Of a stretch of 64,000 nt of DNA, positions 35,734 to 44,196 are shown in pieces (position 1 is the stretch's first letter; each line of letters opens with the position of its first letter). This DNA comes from Hyphomicrobiales bacterium (GTDB lineage: Bacteria; Pseudomonadota; Alphaproteobacteria; Rhizobiales; Rhizobiaceae), in the NCBI GenBank assembly GCA_900470195.1, contig UEIJ01000024.1:186001-250000 (forward strand), read 5' to 3'. The position numbers and the translations under genes are program-made. Below the pieces are notes generated by a model, which saw only the letters and a program-made list of their open reading frames with translations, was not told where the DNA came from and searched no databases.

Positions 35734-37230
35734 ATGAATGCCGTTCTGGATCATCCGATACAACATGACGGGCTTGGCAGACTTCGCGACAAGCATCTTT
35801 TTCGTGAACTTGGCTATGTCGATGGACGCTGGGTAGCGGGAGAACGAGCCGAAACCTTCCCTGTTCTCGACCCTGCAACGGGTCACCGGCTTGCTCGCGT
35901 GGCAAATCTTGGCGAAGTGGAGACGGCGCTTGCGATCGATGCCGCAGTAAAGGCGTTCCCGGCCTGGCGTGATAAGCTACCACAGGAACGCTCCACGGTC
36001 TTGCGGCGGTGGTTCGAGTTGGTCCTCGCAAATCGCGAAGATCTCGCATTGCTGATGACGCTGGAGCAGGGCAAGCCGCTGGCGGAATCGCGCGGCGAGA
36101 TCGACTATGGCGCATCTTTCATCGAGTGGTTTGCCGAAGAAGCGAAACGGCTCAACGGTGAAACCATAGCGAGCCATCTCTCAAATGCCGAAATGCTGGT
36201 GCGCCGCGAAGCGCTGGGTGTTGTCGCGCTTGTTACCCCTTGGAATTTTCCGCATGCCATGATCACCCGCAAGGCGGCGGCGGCGATTGCCGCAGGCTGT
36301 CCCGTTGTCGTGCATCCATCTTCAGAAACACCGCTTTCCGCACTTGCCTTGGCCGAACTGGCTGAACGAGCCGGAATGCCCGCGGGGATCTTTAATGTGG
36401 TGACGGGCAAAGCAGCGCCTATCGTTGACATACTTTGCTGTGATGAGCGTGTGCGGGCGGTGAGCTTCACCGGCTCAACGGAAATCGGCAAGCTGATTGC
36501 AACCAAATGTGCAAACACCATGAAGCGGCTCATCATGGAACTTGGTGGACATGCGCCGTTGATCATCTTTGACGACGCTGATGTCGAGCGGGCCGTAGAT
36601 GTTGCTATGGCTGCCAAATTCGCGACGTCCGGCCAGGATTGCCTTGCTGCAAACCGCATCTTTGTCCAACGCGGTATCTTGAAAGTTTTCACCGAGGTGT
36701 TTGCTGAGCGTATTGCGGCACTGAAGGTAGGTAACGGACTTGATCCGGCATCGGATATAGGCCCTCTGATGCATAGTCGCGCGGTCGCCAAGGTTGAAGA
36801 ACAAGTGCTTGATGCTGAGGAAAGGGGCAGCACGATAGTCGTGGGCGGTAACCGGATTGGGGAAACAGGGCTTTTCTTCGAGCCGACTTTGCTGATCGAT
36901 GTGCCGGATGATGCCGCGATCATGCATGAAGAGACATTCGGGCCGGTGGCTGCTGTCACGGTTTTTGACGAAGAAGAAGAAGTCATCGCCCGTGCCAATG
37001 CCACTCAGTATGGTCTGGTTGCCTATGTCGTAACGGTAAATGGTGCGCGACAGTTTCGCATGGGACGTGCGCTCGAATACGGAATGGTGGCCATCAACCG
37101 CGCGAAGATCACCGGTGCGCCGATCCCTTTTGGGGGGTGGAAACAATCCGGTCTTGGCCGCGAAGGCTCCCATCAGGGCATCGAAGCCTTCACCGAACTC
37201 AAATATCTCTGCATCGATACCGCCGCGTGA
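35734..37230 (+). CDS. ssd: Succinate-semialdehyde dehydrogenase-like enzyme of ectoine breakdown
   Basis: 498 aa NAD(P)-dependent aldehyde dehydrogenase. PWNFPHAM (about 170), FTGSTEIGK (about 247), the general-base Glu in MELGGHAP and the nucleophile Cys in SGQDCLAANR are all intact. In ectoine loci this enzyme (Ssd or DoeC) is proposed to oxidise aspartate semialdehyde to aspartate; the sequence alone would fit succinate semialdehyde as well. GGGAGAAGAG precedes the ATG at 35734. It is followed by the transaminase 28 bases on. Confidence 0.88.
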   Translation: MNAVLDHPIQHDGLGRLRDKHLFRELGYVDGRWVAGERAETFPVLDPATGHRLARVANLGEVETALAIDAAVKAFPAWRDKLPQERSTVLRRWFELVLANREDLALLMTLEQGKPLAESRGEIDYGASFIEWFAEEAKRLNGETIASHLSNAEMLVRREALGVVALVTPWNFPHAMITRKAAAAIAAGCPVVVHPSSETPLSALALAELAERAGMPAGIFNVVTGKAAPIVDILCCDERVRAVSFTGSTEIGKLIATKCANTMKRLIMELGGHAPLIIFDDADVERAVDVAMAAKFATSGQDCLAANRIFVQRGILKVFTEVFAERIAALKVGNGLDPASDIGPLMHSRAVAKVEEQVLDAEERGSTIVVGGNRIGETGLFFEPTLLIDVPDDAAIMHEETFGPVAAVTVFDEEEEVIARANATQYGLVAYVVTVNGARQFRMGRALEYGMVAINRAKITGAPIPFGGWKQSGLGREGSHQGIEAFTELKYLCIDTAA

Positions 37231-37258
37231 AAGCTCGGCGACAGAAAGGAACATACCC

Positions 37259-38632
37259 ATGTTGAACAATAGCAATGAGCTCACTGCCTGGGATCGGGAT
37301 CATTTCTTCCACCCTTCCACTCATATGGGCATGCATGCGCGCGGCGAAACACCGACGCGCGTGCTGGAAGGCGGCGAGGGCGTTTACATTGCAGATGTGA
37401 ACGGTCGCAAAAGTCTGGATGCTTTCGCGGGGCTTTATTGCGTCAATGTTGGTTATGGCCGGACGGAAATAGCGGATGCGATTGCAGAACAGGCACGGAA
37501 GCTTGCCTATTATCACGCCTATGTCGGTCATGGCACCGAAGTGTCGATCACGCTGGCCAAGATGATTATCGATCGTGCGCCGGGGCATATGAGCCGCGTT
37601 TATTTCGGCCTTTCGGGCTCGGATGCGAACGAAACCAATATCAAGCTGATCTGGTACTACAACAATATTCTGGGCCGCCCGGAAAAGAAGAAGATTATCT
37701 CGCGTTGGCGCGGATATCACGGTTCAGGCGTGATGACGGGCAGCATGACTGGGCTTGCAACCTTCCACAATGCCTTCGATCTGCCGCGCGCGCCAATTCT
37801 GCATACGGAGTCGCCATATTATTTTCGCCGTTCGGATCGCTCTATGAGCGAAGAGCAATTCTCGCAACACTGCGCCGACAAGCTCGAAGAGATGATCCTT
37901 GCCGAAGGGGCGGATACAATTGCAGCCTTCATAGGCGAACCCGTTCTCGGCACGGGCGGCATCGTTCCGCCGCCAGCTGGCTATTGGCAGAAAATTCAAG
38001 CTGTACTCGATCGCTACGATATTTTGCTTGTTGCCGATGAAGTCGTCACCGGCTTTGGCCGTCTGGGCAGCATGTTCGGTTCCGACCACTACGGCATGAA
38101 GTCCGACTTGATCACCATCGCCAAGGGATTGACCTCGGCCTATGCACCGCTTTCCGGTTCGATTGTATCTGACCGCATGTGGGAGGTGCTGGTCCAGGGA
38201 TCGGACAAGATGGGACCAATCGGTCACGGCTGGACCTATTCCGCTCATCCGATATGTGCAGCGGCAGGCGTGGCCAACCTCAAACTCATCGACGAACTGA
38301 AGCTGGTTGAAAATGCCGGTTCCACAGGCACATATTTCCGCAAGGCATTGCAGGATGCCCTTGGCGGTCATAAGCATGTTGGCGAAATTCGCGGTGAAGG
38401 GCTGATGGCCGCTATCGAATTCGTTGAAGATCGTGACGATCGCAAGTTTTTCGATCCGTCGCTGAAGATTGGCGCACAGGTTTCAACAGCTCTTTTGGCC
38501 AACGGCGTTATCGGGCGCGCCATGCCGGAAGGCGACATTCTGGGATTTGCGCCGCCACTTTGCCTCACGACCGAGGAAGCAGACAAGATTGTGGCTGCCA
38601 CGAAAAAGGCCGTTGATACCGTCTTCGCTTGA
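37259..38632 (+). CDS. atf: Class III aminotransferase, probably diaminobutyrate transaminase
   Basis: 457 aa from the ATG at 37259 behind AAGGA. Fold type I PLP enzyme: GLSGSDANETNIKL for phosphate binding, VADEVVTGFGRLGSMFGS with the ring-binding Asp, and the Schiff-base Lys in ITIAKGLTSAYAPLS. In the ectoine pathway (Atf or DoeD) it moves the gamma-amino group of diaminobutyrate to give aspartate semialdehyde, the substrate of the dehydrogenase just upstream. Without context the family also covers other omega-amino acids. Confidence 0.86.
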   Translation: MLNNSNELTAWDRDHFFHPSTHMGMHARGETPTRVLEGGEGVYIADVNGRKSLDAFAGLYCVNVGYGRTEIADAIAEQARKLAYYHAYVGHGTEVSITLAKMIIDRAPGHMSRVYFGLSGSDANETNIKLIWYYNNILGRPEKKKIISRWRGYHGSGVMTGSMTGLATFHNAFDLPRAPILHTESPYYFRRSDRSMSEEQFSQHCADKLEEMILAEGADTIAAFIGEPVLGTGGIVPPPAGYWQKIQAVLDRYDILLVADEVVTGFGRLGSMFGSDHYGMKSDLITIAKGLTSAYAPLSGSIVSDRMWEVLVQGSDKMGPIGHGWTYSAHPICAAAGVANLKLIDELKLVENAGSTGTYFRKALQDALGGHKHVGEIRGEGLMAAIEFVEDRDDRKFFDPSLKIGAQVSTALLANGVIGRAMPEGDILGFAPPLCLTTEEADKIVAATKKAVDTVFA

Positions 38633-38639
38633 GCCATCT

Positions 38640-38664
38640 GTCCCCGGAGGTCAGCTTCGGGGAC
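38640..38664. terminator. Hairpin between convergent genes
   Basis: GTCCCCG at 38640-38646 pairs with CGGGGAC at 38658-38664. It lies between the aminotransferase stop and the sensor kinase stop and may end both transcripts; there is no long T-run. Confidence 0.5.
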
Positions 38665-40079
38665 TATTCCCGCCAGACTGGCAGGTGTAATTCAGCGATT
38701 AACCCGCCCAACGGATCGTTTTTCAAAAGAATATTACCGGCATTGGCATGCGCCACATTGCGGGCGATGGTTAATCCGAGCCCGAAACCGCCGGAATTCC
38801 GATTTCGGGACTTGTCCGCTCTGTTGAAGGGCTTGAACATTTCCTCGATCTGGTTCGCTGGGATTCCCGGCCCGTTATCCTTCACCCGCAGCACGAGTTC
38901 GTTGTTTTCCTGGCGAAGCGATAATTTTGCCTTGCCGCCATAGGCAATGGCATTGTCAATGAGATTGGTGATACTGCGCTGAATGGAAACCGGCTGACAG
39001 TACGTTATTGCAGCCACCCTGTCGGAATTTCTTTCATCCAGAGCTGCCTCCGGATAATTATCCGCAATGGAAAGGAGAAGCGACCAGAGGTCGACTTTCT
39101 CCTTCTTTTCGTTTGCAAGTTCCGAGGTTGCAAAGTCGATGACGGAACGAGAAATAGCCTCGATGTCGCCAAGATCCTTGGCGAGCGACCTCGCGAGAGC
39201 TTCATCTTCGACAAGCGCCAGGCGAAGCCGGATGCGCGTGAGTGGCGTTCGCAAGTCGTGTGCAAGGGCAGCCGCAAGTTGCTCACGTTCTGCCACATAA
39301 TCGAGAAGCTTCGATTGCATCGTATTCACGGCTCGTGCAGCCGCCTTATACTCCCTGCTTCCATGTTCAGGCAGCGGTGAACTTTTCAAATCACCACCGA
39401 TCCGGTGTACCGCGTGTTCGAGTACCCGATACGGGGCTGTCAGCCGTCGGGTTGCCCAGATCGCGACGAGCACGACACTGAATGCCACAAGTGCAAAAAG
39501 CGGGATGGTTTCGGTCGTCATAATCGGATCCGCCGGGGTGATCCGCGTGGTAAAATTGATCCAGCGTCCGTCGCCGAATTGTAGGGAAGTCGTCAGGCTG
39601 GCACCCAAACTCGTCGTTGCCGCAATGTCGTTGATCTGCTTTTCGACATCGCCGATATCACCGCTGTCAGTGATCTGCACAAGGGCAGTGTGCGGGCCAT
39701 GCGCAAGCTTGTCCCGGCGTATGCGGGCATCGATAACGCCGTAGCGCGCCAGACGTGCGACCAGAACATCTTCCAGTTCAGCAAGATCTTCCTCGCTGGC
39801 GAGCACAGTAGGCACATCGGGTTGCGTGGTGATGGTGATGCCCTGACCTGAGCTGGCCAGCCGAGAAGCAAGGCTGTTCCAGTCGCCAACGGGGGTCGTG
39901 TTGAGGAGCTTGACGAGGGATGTCGCCCTTTCGCTGAGACGGAAAAGTTCCAGCGCATTGTTGGCTTCCTTACGGTCTTGCGAGACGATCCAAAGGGTTG
40001 CGATCTGGGTAATCAGAAGGCCGCTGATCAGAATGGTGAGAAGCCAACTCGGTAGCGAACGCGGAAACGGGAACTTCAT
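38664..40079 (-). CDS. Sensor histidine kinase
   Basis: 471 aa. Two membrane spans (about 13-31 and 185-205) enclose a periplasmic sensor region of about 150 residues, followed by a HAMP-like linker, the phosphoacceptor helix ALAHDLRTPLTRIRLRL (His about 278) and a HATPase domain with LIDNAIAYGG, DNGPGIP and GFGLGLTIA. It overlaps the response regulator by 4 bases. The layout matches EnvZ/RstB-like kinases. The signal is unknown; a small secreted acid-shock-like protein divergent from the pair suggests envelope or acid stress (inference). Confidence 0.88.
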   Translation of the reverse strand: MKFPFPRSLPSWLLTILISGLLITQIATLWIVSQDRKEANNALELFRLSERATSLVKLLNTTPVGDWNSLASRLASSGQGITITTQPDVPTVLASEEDLAELEDVLVARLARYGVIDARIRRDKLAHGPHTALVQITDSGDIGDVEKQINDIAATTSLGASLTTSLQFGDGRWINFTTRITPADPIMTTETIPLFALVAFSVVLVAIWATRRLTAPYRVLEHAVHRIGGDLKSSPLPEHGSREYKAAARAVNTMQSKLLDYVAEREQLAAALAHDLRTPLTRIRLRLALVEDEALARSLAKDLGDIEAISRSVIDFATSELANEKKEKVDLWSLLLSIADNYPEAALDERNSDRVAAITYCQPVSIQRSITNLIDNAIAYGGKAKLSLRQENNELVLRVKDNGPGIPANQIEEMFKPFNRADKSRNRNSGGFGLGLTIARNVAHANAGNILLKNDPLGGLIAELHLPVWRE

Positions 40080-40792
40080 TCCGTTTCGACCTCATGGCCA
40101 AACTGATAGCCGCCGCCGCGAATGGTGAGGATTAATTTGGGAGAGCGAGAGTCATCGTTCAGCTTGCGCCTCAACCGGCTGATCAGGATATCGACGCTGC
40201 GGTCATAGCCGTAAACAGCCTGATTTCCGGCCATTTCCATCAGCTGATCGCGACTGAGTATATGCTGGGAACTTTTGACAAAGGCTTCGAGAAGATTGAA
40301 CTCCGCCGTCGTCAACTCCACACGCACGTCGGCTGGAGAGGTAAGTCGCCTTCGCGCGCAGTCGAGTGTCCAGCCAGCGAAGCGGTAACTATGGGTGACG
40401 GGGCGGCTGGGGGCGCGGTTGTTCTCCAGGCGCCGGAGTACGGCGCGTATGCGAGCCAGGAGCTCGCGCGGATCGAACGGTTTGGCCAGATAATCGTCGG
40501 CGCCGATTTCAAGGCCTAATATCTTGTCGGCGGCATCGGCAATTGCCGTCAGCATGATGATCGGCACTCGCGAATGGCGACGGATATCCTGACAAATTTC
40601 GATGCCGCTCTTGCCGGGAAGCATAACGTCGAGAATAATCAGATCAATCGCCATCCGGCTCATCACATCATGCATCTCTTCGCCATTCTGAGCGATGGAA
40701 ACACGCATGCCGCGCCGTTTGAGAAATTCGTGCAGAAGGTCACGTATGTCCTTGTCGTCATCGACAATCAGAACGTGGGCGTCTTCTTTCAA
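40076..40792 (-). CDS. OmpR family response regulator
   Basis: 238 aa from the TTG at 40792. No ATG precedes the receiver in this frame, so a TTG must be used; 40792 gives the usual family length and has GGAT about 8 bases before it, while a TTG at 40876 adds 28 residues without conserved character. Receiver domain with acidic DDD near the N-terminus, phosphoacceptor Asp in LIILDVMLPGKSG and Lys in LAKPF; winged-helix DNA-binding domain from about residue 140 (YGYDRSVDILISRLRRKL). Partner of the adjacent kinase. Confidence 0.85.
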   Translation of the reverse strand: MKEDAHVLIVDDDKDIRDLLHEFLKRRGMRVSIAQNGEEMHDVMSRMAIDLIILDVMLPGKSGIEICQDIRRHSRVPIIMLTAIADAADKILGLEIGADDYLAKPFDPRELLARIRAVLRRLENNRAPSRPVTHSYRFAGWTLDCARRRLTSPADVRVELTTAEFNLLEAFVKSSQHILSRDQLMEMAGNQAVYGYDRSVDILISRLRRKLNDDSRSPKLILTIRGGGYQFGHEVETE

Positions 40793-41000
40793 TTTGAGAT
40801 ATCCGTAATAGCCTGTGGTCGCGGGATAGTAGCGCTTAGATTGCGACGATAAAAAGCCTTCGGCAATGGTTTTCAACCGGCAACGGGATAGCGCTACAAT
40901 TCAGAAACAAATTGCAACAGATGCGAAAAACAAGGGCAAACAAGCCATGCCATAACGATTCTGCTGAAGAAACTGAAGTCCAATGAAAGATTGAATTCGT

Positions 41001-41381
41001 ATGTTCAAGTCGGTTTTCATATCGAAAACAGCAACGAAAGCGTTTCTTTCAACACTTTGTCTTGCGGGTATGCTGTCCTTCCCGCTTCCCAACGGAGCAA
41101 CAGCAGCACAACTCGTAACGCGTAGCGAACGGTGTGACAGGCTTCAGCATCAACTGCAAACCGCGCTTTCCGGCCGTGCCGAAACTCGGCAGGCCCGTCA
41201 GGCAGAGGCCTTGCAGAAGAGGGGGATGAAATTCTGCGCAAGCAGAAGAGAGGCGCAGGGCTTGCGAGCCTACGCCGAGGCCCTCAAGCTTCTAGGGGTC
41301 AAACCTGACATGGCCGATACAGGCGGACAGGAAAGTGCTTTACCTCCGACGGGGAAGACCCCGAACGGAAAACCCAATTGA
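41001..41381 (+). CDS. Small secreted protein of unknown function
   Basis: 126 aa. A signal peptide (about residues 1-35; LSTLCLAGMLSFPLPNGATAA) precedes a helical, Arg/Gln/Ala-rich mature part with two Cys (RSERCDRLQ and GMKFCASRRE) and a Pro/Gly-rich tail. No family is recognised. It is divergent from the two-component genes and 11 bases before the next small secreted protein, so the two are probably cotranscribed and controlled by that system. Confidence 0.6.
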   Translation: MFKSVFISKTATKAFLSTLCLAGMLSFPLPNGATAAQLVTRSERCDRLQHQLQTALSGRAETRQARQAEALQKRGMKFCASRREAQGLRAYAEALKLLGVKPDMADTGGQESALPPTGKTPNGKPN

Positions 41382-41392
41382 GGAACCGGAAA

Positions 41393-41596
41393 ATGAAGAA
41401 GTCCCTTATTTCTGCTCTTGGTCTGGCTGCTGTTCTGGGCCTGTCCGCTCCTGTCCTGACGGCAAGTGCTGCTAACGCCGCTCCGGCTGCTGCAACGCAC
41501 ACGACTGCTGCCAAGCATCATGTGAAGAAGGCTCACAAGAAGCATCACACCGCGAAGAAGTCGCACAAGAAGGCCGTTTCGGCCAAGAAGCACTAA
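41393..41596 (+). CDS. His/Lys-rich small secreted protein, acid-shock-like
   Basis: 67 aa from the ATG at 41393 (GAGGAACCGGAAA upstream). A signal peptide (ISALGLAAVLGLSAPVLTASA) is followed by a mature peptide almost entirely of His, Lys, Ala and Thr (KHHVKKAHKKHH and more). The composition recalls the E. coli acid shock protein Asr, a periplasmic chaperone/buffer controlled by the RstBA two-component system. Here an RstBA-like system is divergent from it. Homology to Asr is not claimed; the composition is simple and could arise independently. Metal binding by the His clusters is another possibility. Confidence 0.65.
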   Translation: MKKSLISALGLAAVLGLSAPVLTASAANAAPAAATHTTAAKHHVKKAHKKHHTAKKSHKKAVSAKKH

Positions 41597-41650
41597 GTTT
41601 TCAGTTTCGTGCGATAACCGGCGGCTCCCTCGCAGTCGGTTTTTGCCGCC

Positions 41651-41706
41651 AAAGGCCGTTGCCTGTCGGACATAGGATGTCCGATTTGCAGCGGCCTTTT
41701 CTTTTG
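41651..41706 (+). terminator. Rho-independent terminator with 12-bp stem
   Basis: AAAGGCCGTTGC (41651-41662) pairs with GCAGCGGCCTTT (41688-41699) with one G-T pair, enclosing a second hairpin CGGACA/TGTCCG, and a T-rich run follows. It ends the transcript of the small secreted proteins. Confidence 0.8.
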
Positions 41707-41780
41707 TCCATGCACTGTCGGACTTGCCGAAGGCGATCCAACGGCCATATGTATCAGTAGTGCATTACGGGGCAGTTGTT

Positions 41781-42137
41781 GTGACGACGATTGATTTGAA
41801 ACGCATTTATGATGCTCCTTCACCGGACGATGGTTACCGTGTGCTCGTGGATCGCGTGTGGCCACGCGGTATGACCAAGGAGAAAGCCGATATAGACATG
41901 TGGGCAAAGGATATTGCTCCATCCGCCAATCTTCGCAAATGGTTCTGCCATGATCCGGCCAAGTGGAATGATTTTCAGAAAAAGTATCGCGAAGAGCTCG
42001 AAAGCAACATTCCCGCACTGAAAGTGCTGATTGCAAAGGCTGGACGGAAAGGCAATCGTCTGACGCTGTTGTATGGCGCGAAAGACGAGGAGCATAATCA
42101 GGCTGTGGTTCTGCACGAGTTCATGCGATCCCTGTAG
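41781..42137 (+). CDS. DUF488 family protein
   Basis: 118 aa from the GTG at 41781 (GGGG 8 bases before; the longer frame has no good start). It contains the DUF488 signatures DGYRVLVDRVWPRGM (about residues 17-31), a helix ending in WFCHDPAKWNDFQKKY, and LTLLYGAKDEEHNQAVVL near the C-terminus. The family includes E. coli YeaO and is common in bacteria but functionally undefined; conserved Arg, Trp and Glu suggest an enzyme. It is between a terminator and a convergent GST gene, so it is transcribed alone. Confidence 0.8.
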   Translation: MTTIDLKRIYDAPSPDDGYRVLVDRVWPRGMTKEKADIDMWAKDIAPSANLRKWFCHDPAKWNDFQKKYREELESNIPALKVLIAKAGRKGNRLTLLYGAKDEEHNQAVVLHEFMRSL

Positions 42138-42158
42138 CCGATCCGACAGAAACGCACG

Positions 42159-42812
42159 CTAATCTCTGCCTTCTTCGGGCGCTCCCAGCGGGAATAGATG
42201 TCGGAACGGTCGTGCCTCGTCCAGAGCGCGGGCATAACTCGGTCGAGCAAGCAGACGTTTGCGGTAGGCCCACACATTGGTGAATTCTTCGGCAATGGCA
42301 TATGTCCAATCTGCGTAGAGCAGGGAGGGAGCCGCAGCGCAGTCAGCCAGACTGAACTCATCACCGGAGACCCATTTTCGACCATCCATATGTCTATCCA
42401 AAAATGCATAGGCTGTGGTGAGTGCGGATTGCCAGCGATGACCGCCGTCGTCGTGTTCACGCCCAAGCGCAATATATACAAGGCGTTGCTGTGGGTAGTT
42501 TATATAATTATCGAAGAAACGATCCCACATGCGCACATTGGCGCTTGCAACTGGGTCTGAGGGGATCAGGCGTCTGGAATGCGGATAGGCAGCTTCAAGA
42601 TATTCGATTATTCCGGTTGCCTCAAAGACCAGTTTTCCATTGTCCGTTAGAACTGGAAATTTGCCGAAGGGCCAAAGTGCGGCGAACTCGCTGGCTATCG
42701 GTTCGGTGCCATCCAGCATTCGTGCTTCGAAGCCTATGTCCTTCTCATAGAAAGCAGTTATCGCCTTCTGGCAGTAAGATGAGAAGGGATGCAGGTAGAG
42801 TTTCAGCGACAT
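42159..42812 (-). CDS. Glutathione S-transferase family protein
   Basis: 217 aa from the ATG at 42812 (GGGAGGACC upstream). N-terminal thioredoxin fold (SLKLYLHPFSSYCQKAITAF, KLVFEATGIIEYLEAAYP with the glutathione-binding Glu-Ala/Thr turn) and an all-helical C-terminal domain (RKWVSGDEFSLADCAAAPSLLYAD). The Ser-Tyr-Cys at residues 11-13 is where the catalytic Ser or Cys of bacterial GSTs lies. The substrate is unknown. It follows dctD by about 30 bases in the same direction; a functional link is not evident. Confidence 0.85.
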   Translation of the reverse strand: MSLKLYLHPFSSYCQKAITAFYEKDIGFEARMLDGTEPIASEFAALWPFGKFPVLTDNGKLVFEATGIIEYLEAAYPHSRRLIPSDPVASANVRMWDRFFDNYINYPQQRLVYIALGREHDDGGHRWQSALTTAYAFLDRHMDGRKWVSGDEFSLADCAAAPSLLYADWTYAIAEEFTNVWAYRKRLLARPSYARALDEARPFRHLFPLGAPEEGRD

Positions 42813-42843
42813 CTTGGTCCTCCCGTACTGATGCAGATCAAAC

Positions 42844-44196
42844 TCAATCGCCGTTGCTGCGATAGTCCGCACGATTGATGCCATGGCGCTGCATCTTATC
42901 GTAAAAGGTCTTCCTTGGAATACCGAGCGCCTCAATCGTTTCCTGAACATTGCCATTATGCGCGGCGAGCGTCTCGCGAATTATCGTTTCTTCGTAGCGC
43001 TCCAGCCGTTTGGGAAGCGGCTCCTGCCCACTGATCGCGGGCGTTGGCGAATGGGCTGGTTTTGCAACGCCAAGCGCCACACGGTCGGCAAAATGTGCCA
43101 GTTCGCGAACATTTCCCGGCCAGTTGTGACTCATAAGATGGCGATGCGTGGCGGCGTCGATCACCGGTATCTCGCGGTTGAAGCGTTGTGCGGCACGCGA
43201 CAGGAAATGCGCGAAAAGCAGCGGAATATCCTCCCGCCTTTCCCTTAGAGGCGGGATGGAAAGGGTGACGACGTTCAACCGATAATAAAGGTCTTCACGG
43301 AAGTCACCTCTCTGGACAGGGTCGGCAAGGTCGATCTTTGCTGCCGCAACGACGCGAAGATCGACAGGACGGACCTCATTTGTACCGAGCGGGGTGATTT
43401 CCCGCATCTCAAGCACGCGTAGCAGCTTCACTTGGGTTGCAGCTGGCATGCTTTCAATTTCATCCAGAAAGAGCGTGCCGCCACTTGCATGCTCGATGCG
43501 TCCAAGCCGCTTTTTCTGCGCTCCGGTGAAGGCGCCTGCCTCGTGGCCGAACAACTCGCTTTCGATCACCGTTTCGGGCAAGGCACCACAGTTGAGGGCC
43601 ACAAAATTGCCTTTGCGGCGACGGCTCCAATTGTGCAGCAATTGTGCAACCACCTCTTTGCCGCTGCCAGTTTCGCCAGCCACGAGCACATCAACATCGG
43701 TATCGGCTATATCCCGCAACGTCCTGCGCAGGTTTTCCATAGCGGGTGTCTGGCCGATTAGCGGCAGATCGCCCTCCACATTCTGGGCGGCTTCGCGTAA
43801 TGCGCGGTTTTCGAGGATCAACTGACGCGTTTCCCAAGCGCGCCGGATGCTGTGCACGAGCCTGTCGGCTGCAAATGGCTTGGCAATAAAGTCATAAGCG
43901 CCATCCTGAATGGCCTGCACGGCCATCGGAATATCGCCATGACCGGTGATCAGGATGACTGGCAGTTCGGCATCAATTGCCTTGATCCGTGCGAAAAGCT
44001 GGAGACCATCAATCTGCGGCATGCGTACATCGGTAACGATAACGCCGTCATAAGCAGTTGTAACGCTGTTCAAGGCATCAAGGGCGTTTGAAAAGTCTGA
44101 AACATCGAAACTTGCAAGTTCAAGCGTCTGCCGGGTGGCACGTCGCAGCGCCCTGTCGTCATCGACCAGAATAACGGAGGGTGATTTATCCATCAT
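42844..44196 (-). CDS. dctD: C4-dicarboxylate response regulator, sigma-54 activator
   Basis: 450 aa with three domains: a receiver (1-120; acidic DDD, Asp in [13 protein letters not shown], Lys in IAKPF), a sigma-54 AAA+ domain (about 145-380; Walker A GETGSGKE, the GAFTGA loop in [22 protein letters not shown]) and a Fis-type helix-turn-helix ([20 protein letters not shown]). Partner of the kinase encoded upstream, whose stop overlaps its start by 4 bases. It should activate dctA from the site at 46091 and the -24/-12 promoter at 46182. Confidence 0.93.
   Translation of the reverse strand: MMDKSPSVILVDDDRALRRATRQTLELASFDVSDFSNALDALNSVTTAYDGVIVTDVRMPQIDGLQLFARIKAIDAELPVILITGHGDIPMAVQAIQDGAYDFIAKPFAADRLVHSIRRAWETRQLILENRALREAAQNVEGDLPLIGQTPAMENLRRTLRDIADTDVDVLVAGETGSGKEVVAQLLHNWSRRRKGNFVALNCGALPETVIESELFGHEAGAFTGAQKKRLGRIEHASGGTLFLDEIESMPAATQVKLLRVLEMREITPLGTNEVRPVDLRVVAAAKIDLADPVQRGDFREDLYYRLNVVTLSIPPLRERREDIPLLFAHFLSRAAQRFNREIPVIDAATHRHLMSHNWPGNVRELAHFADRVALGVAKPAHSPTPAISGQEPLPKRLERYEETIIRETLAAHNGNVQETIEALGIPRKTFYDKMQRHGINRADYRSNGD

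Noticed and set aside
40877-41000. RstA-type box (TACATNTNGTTACA) between the two-component genes and the small secreted proteins
   Set aside because: I looked for it because of the Asr parallel. Only TACAATTCAGAAACA-like stretches occur, which do not match well enough.
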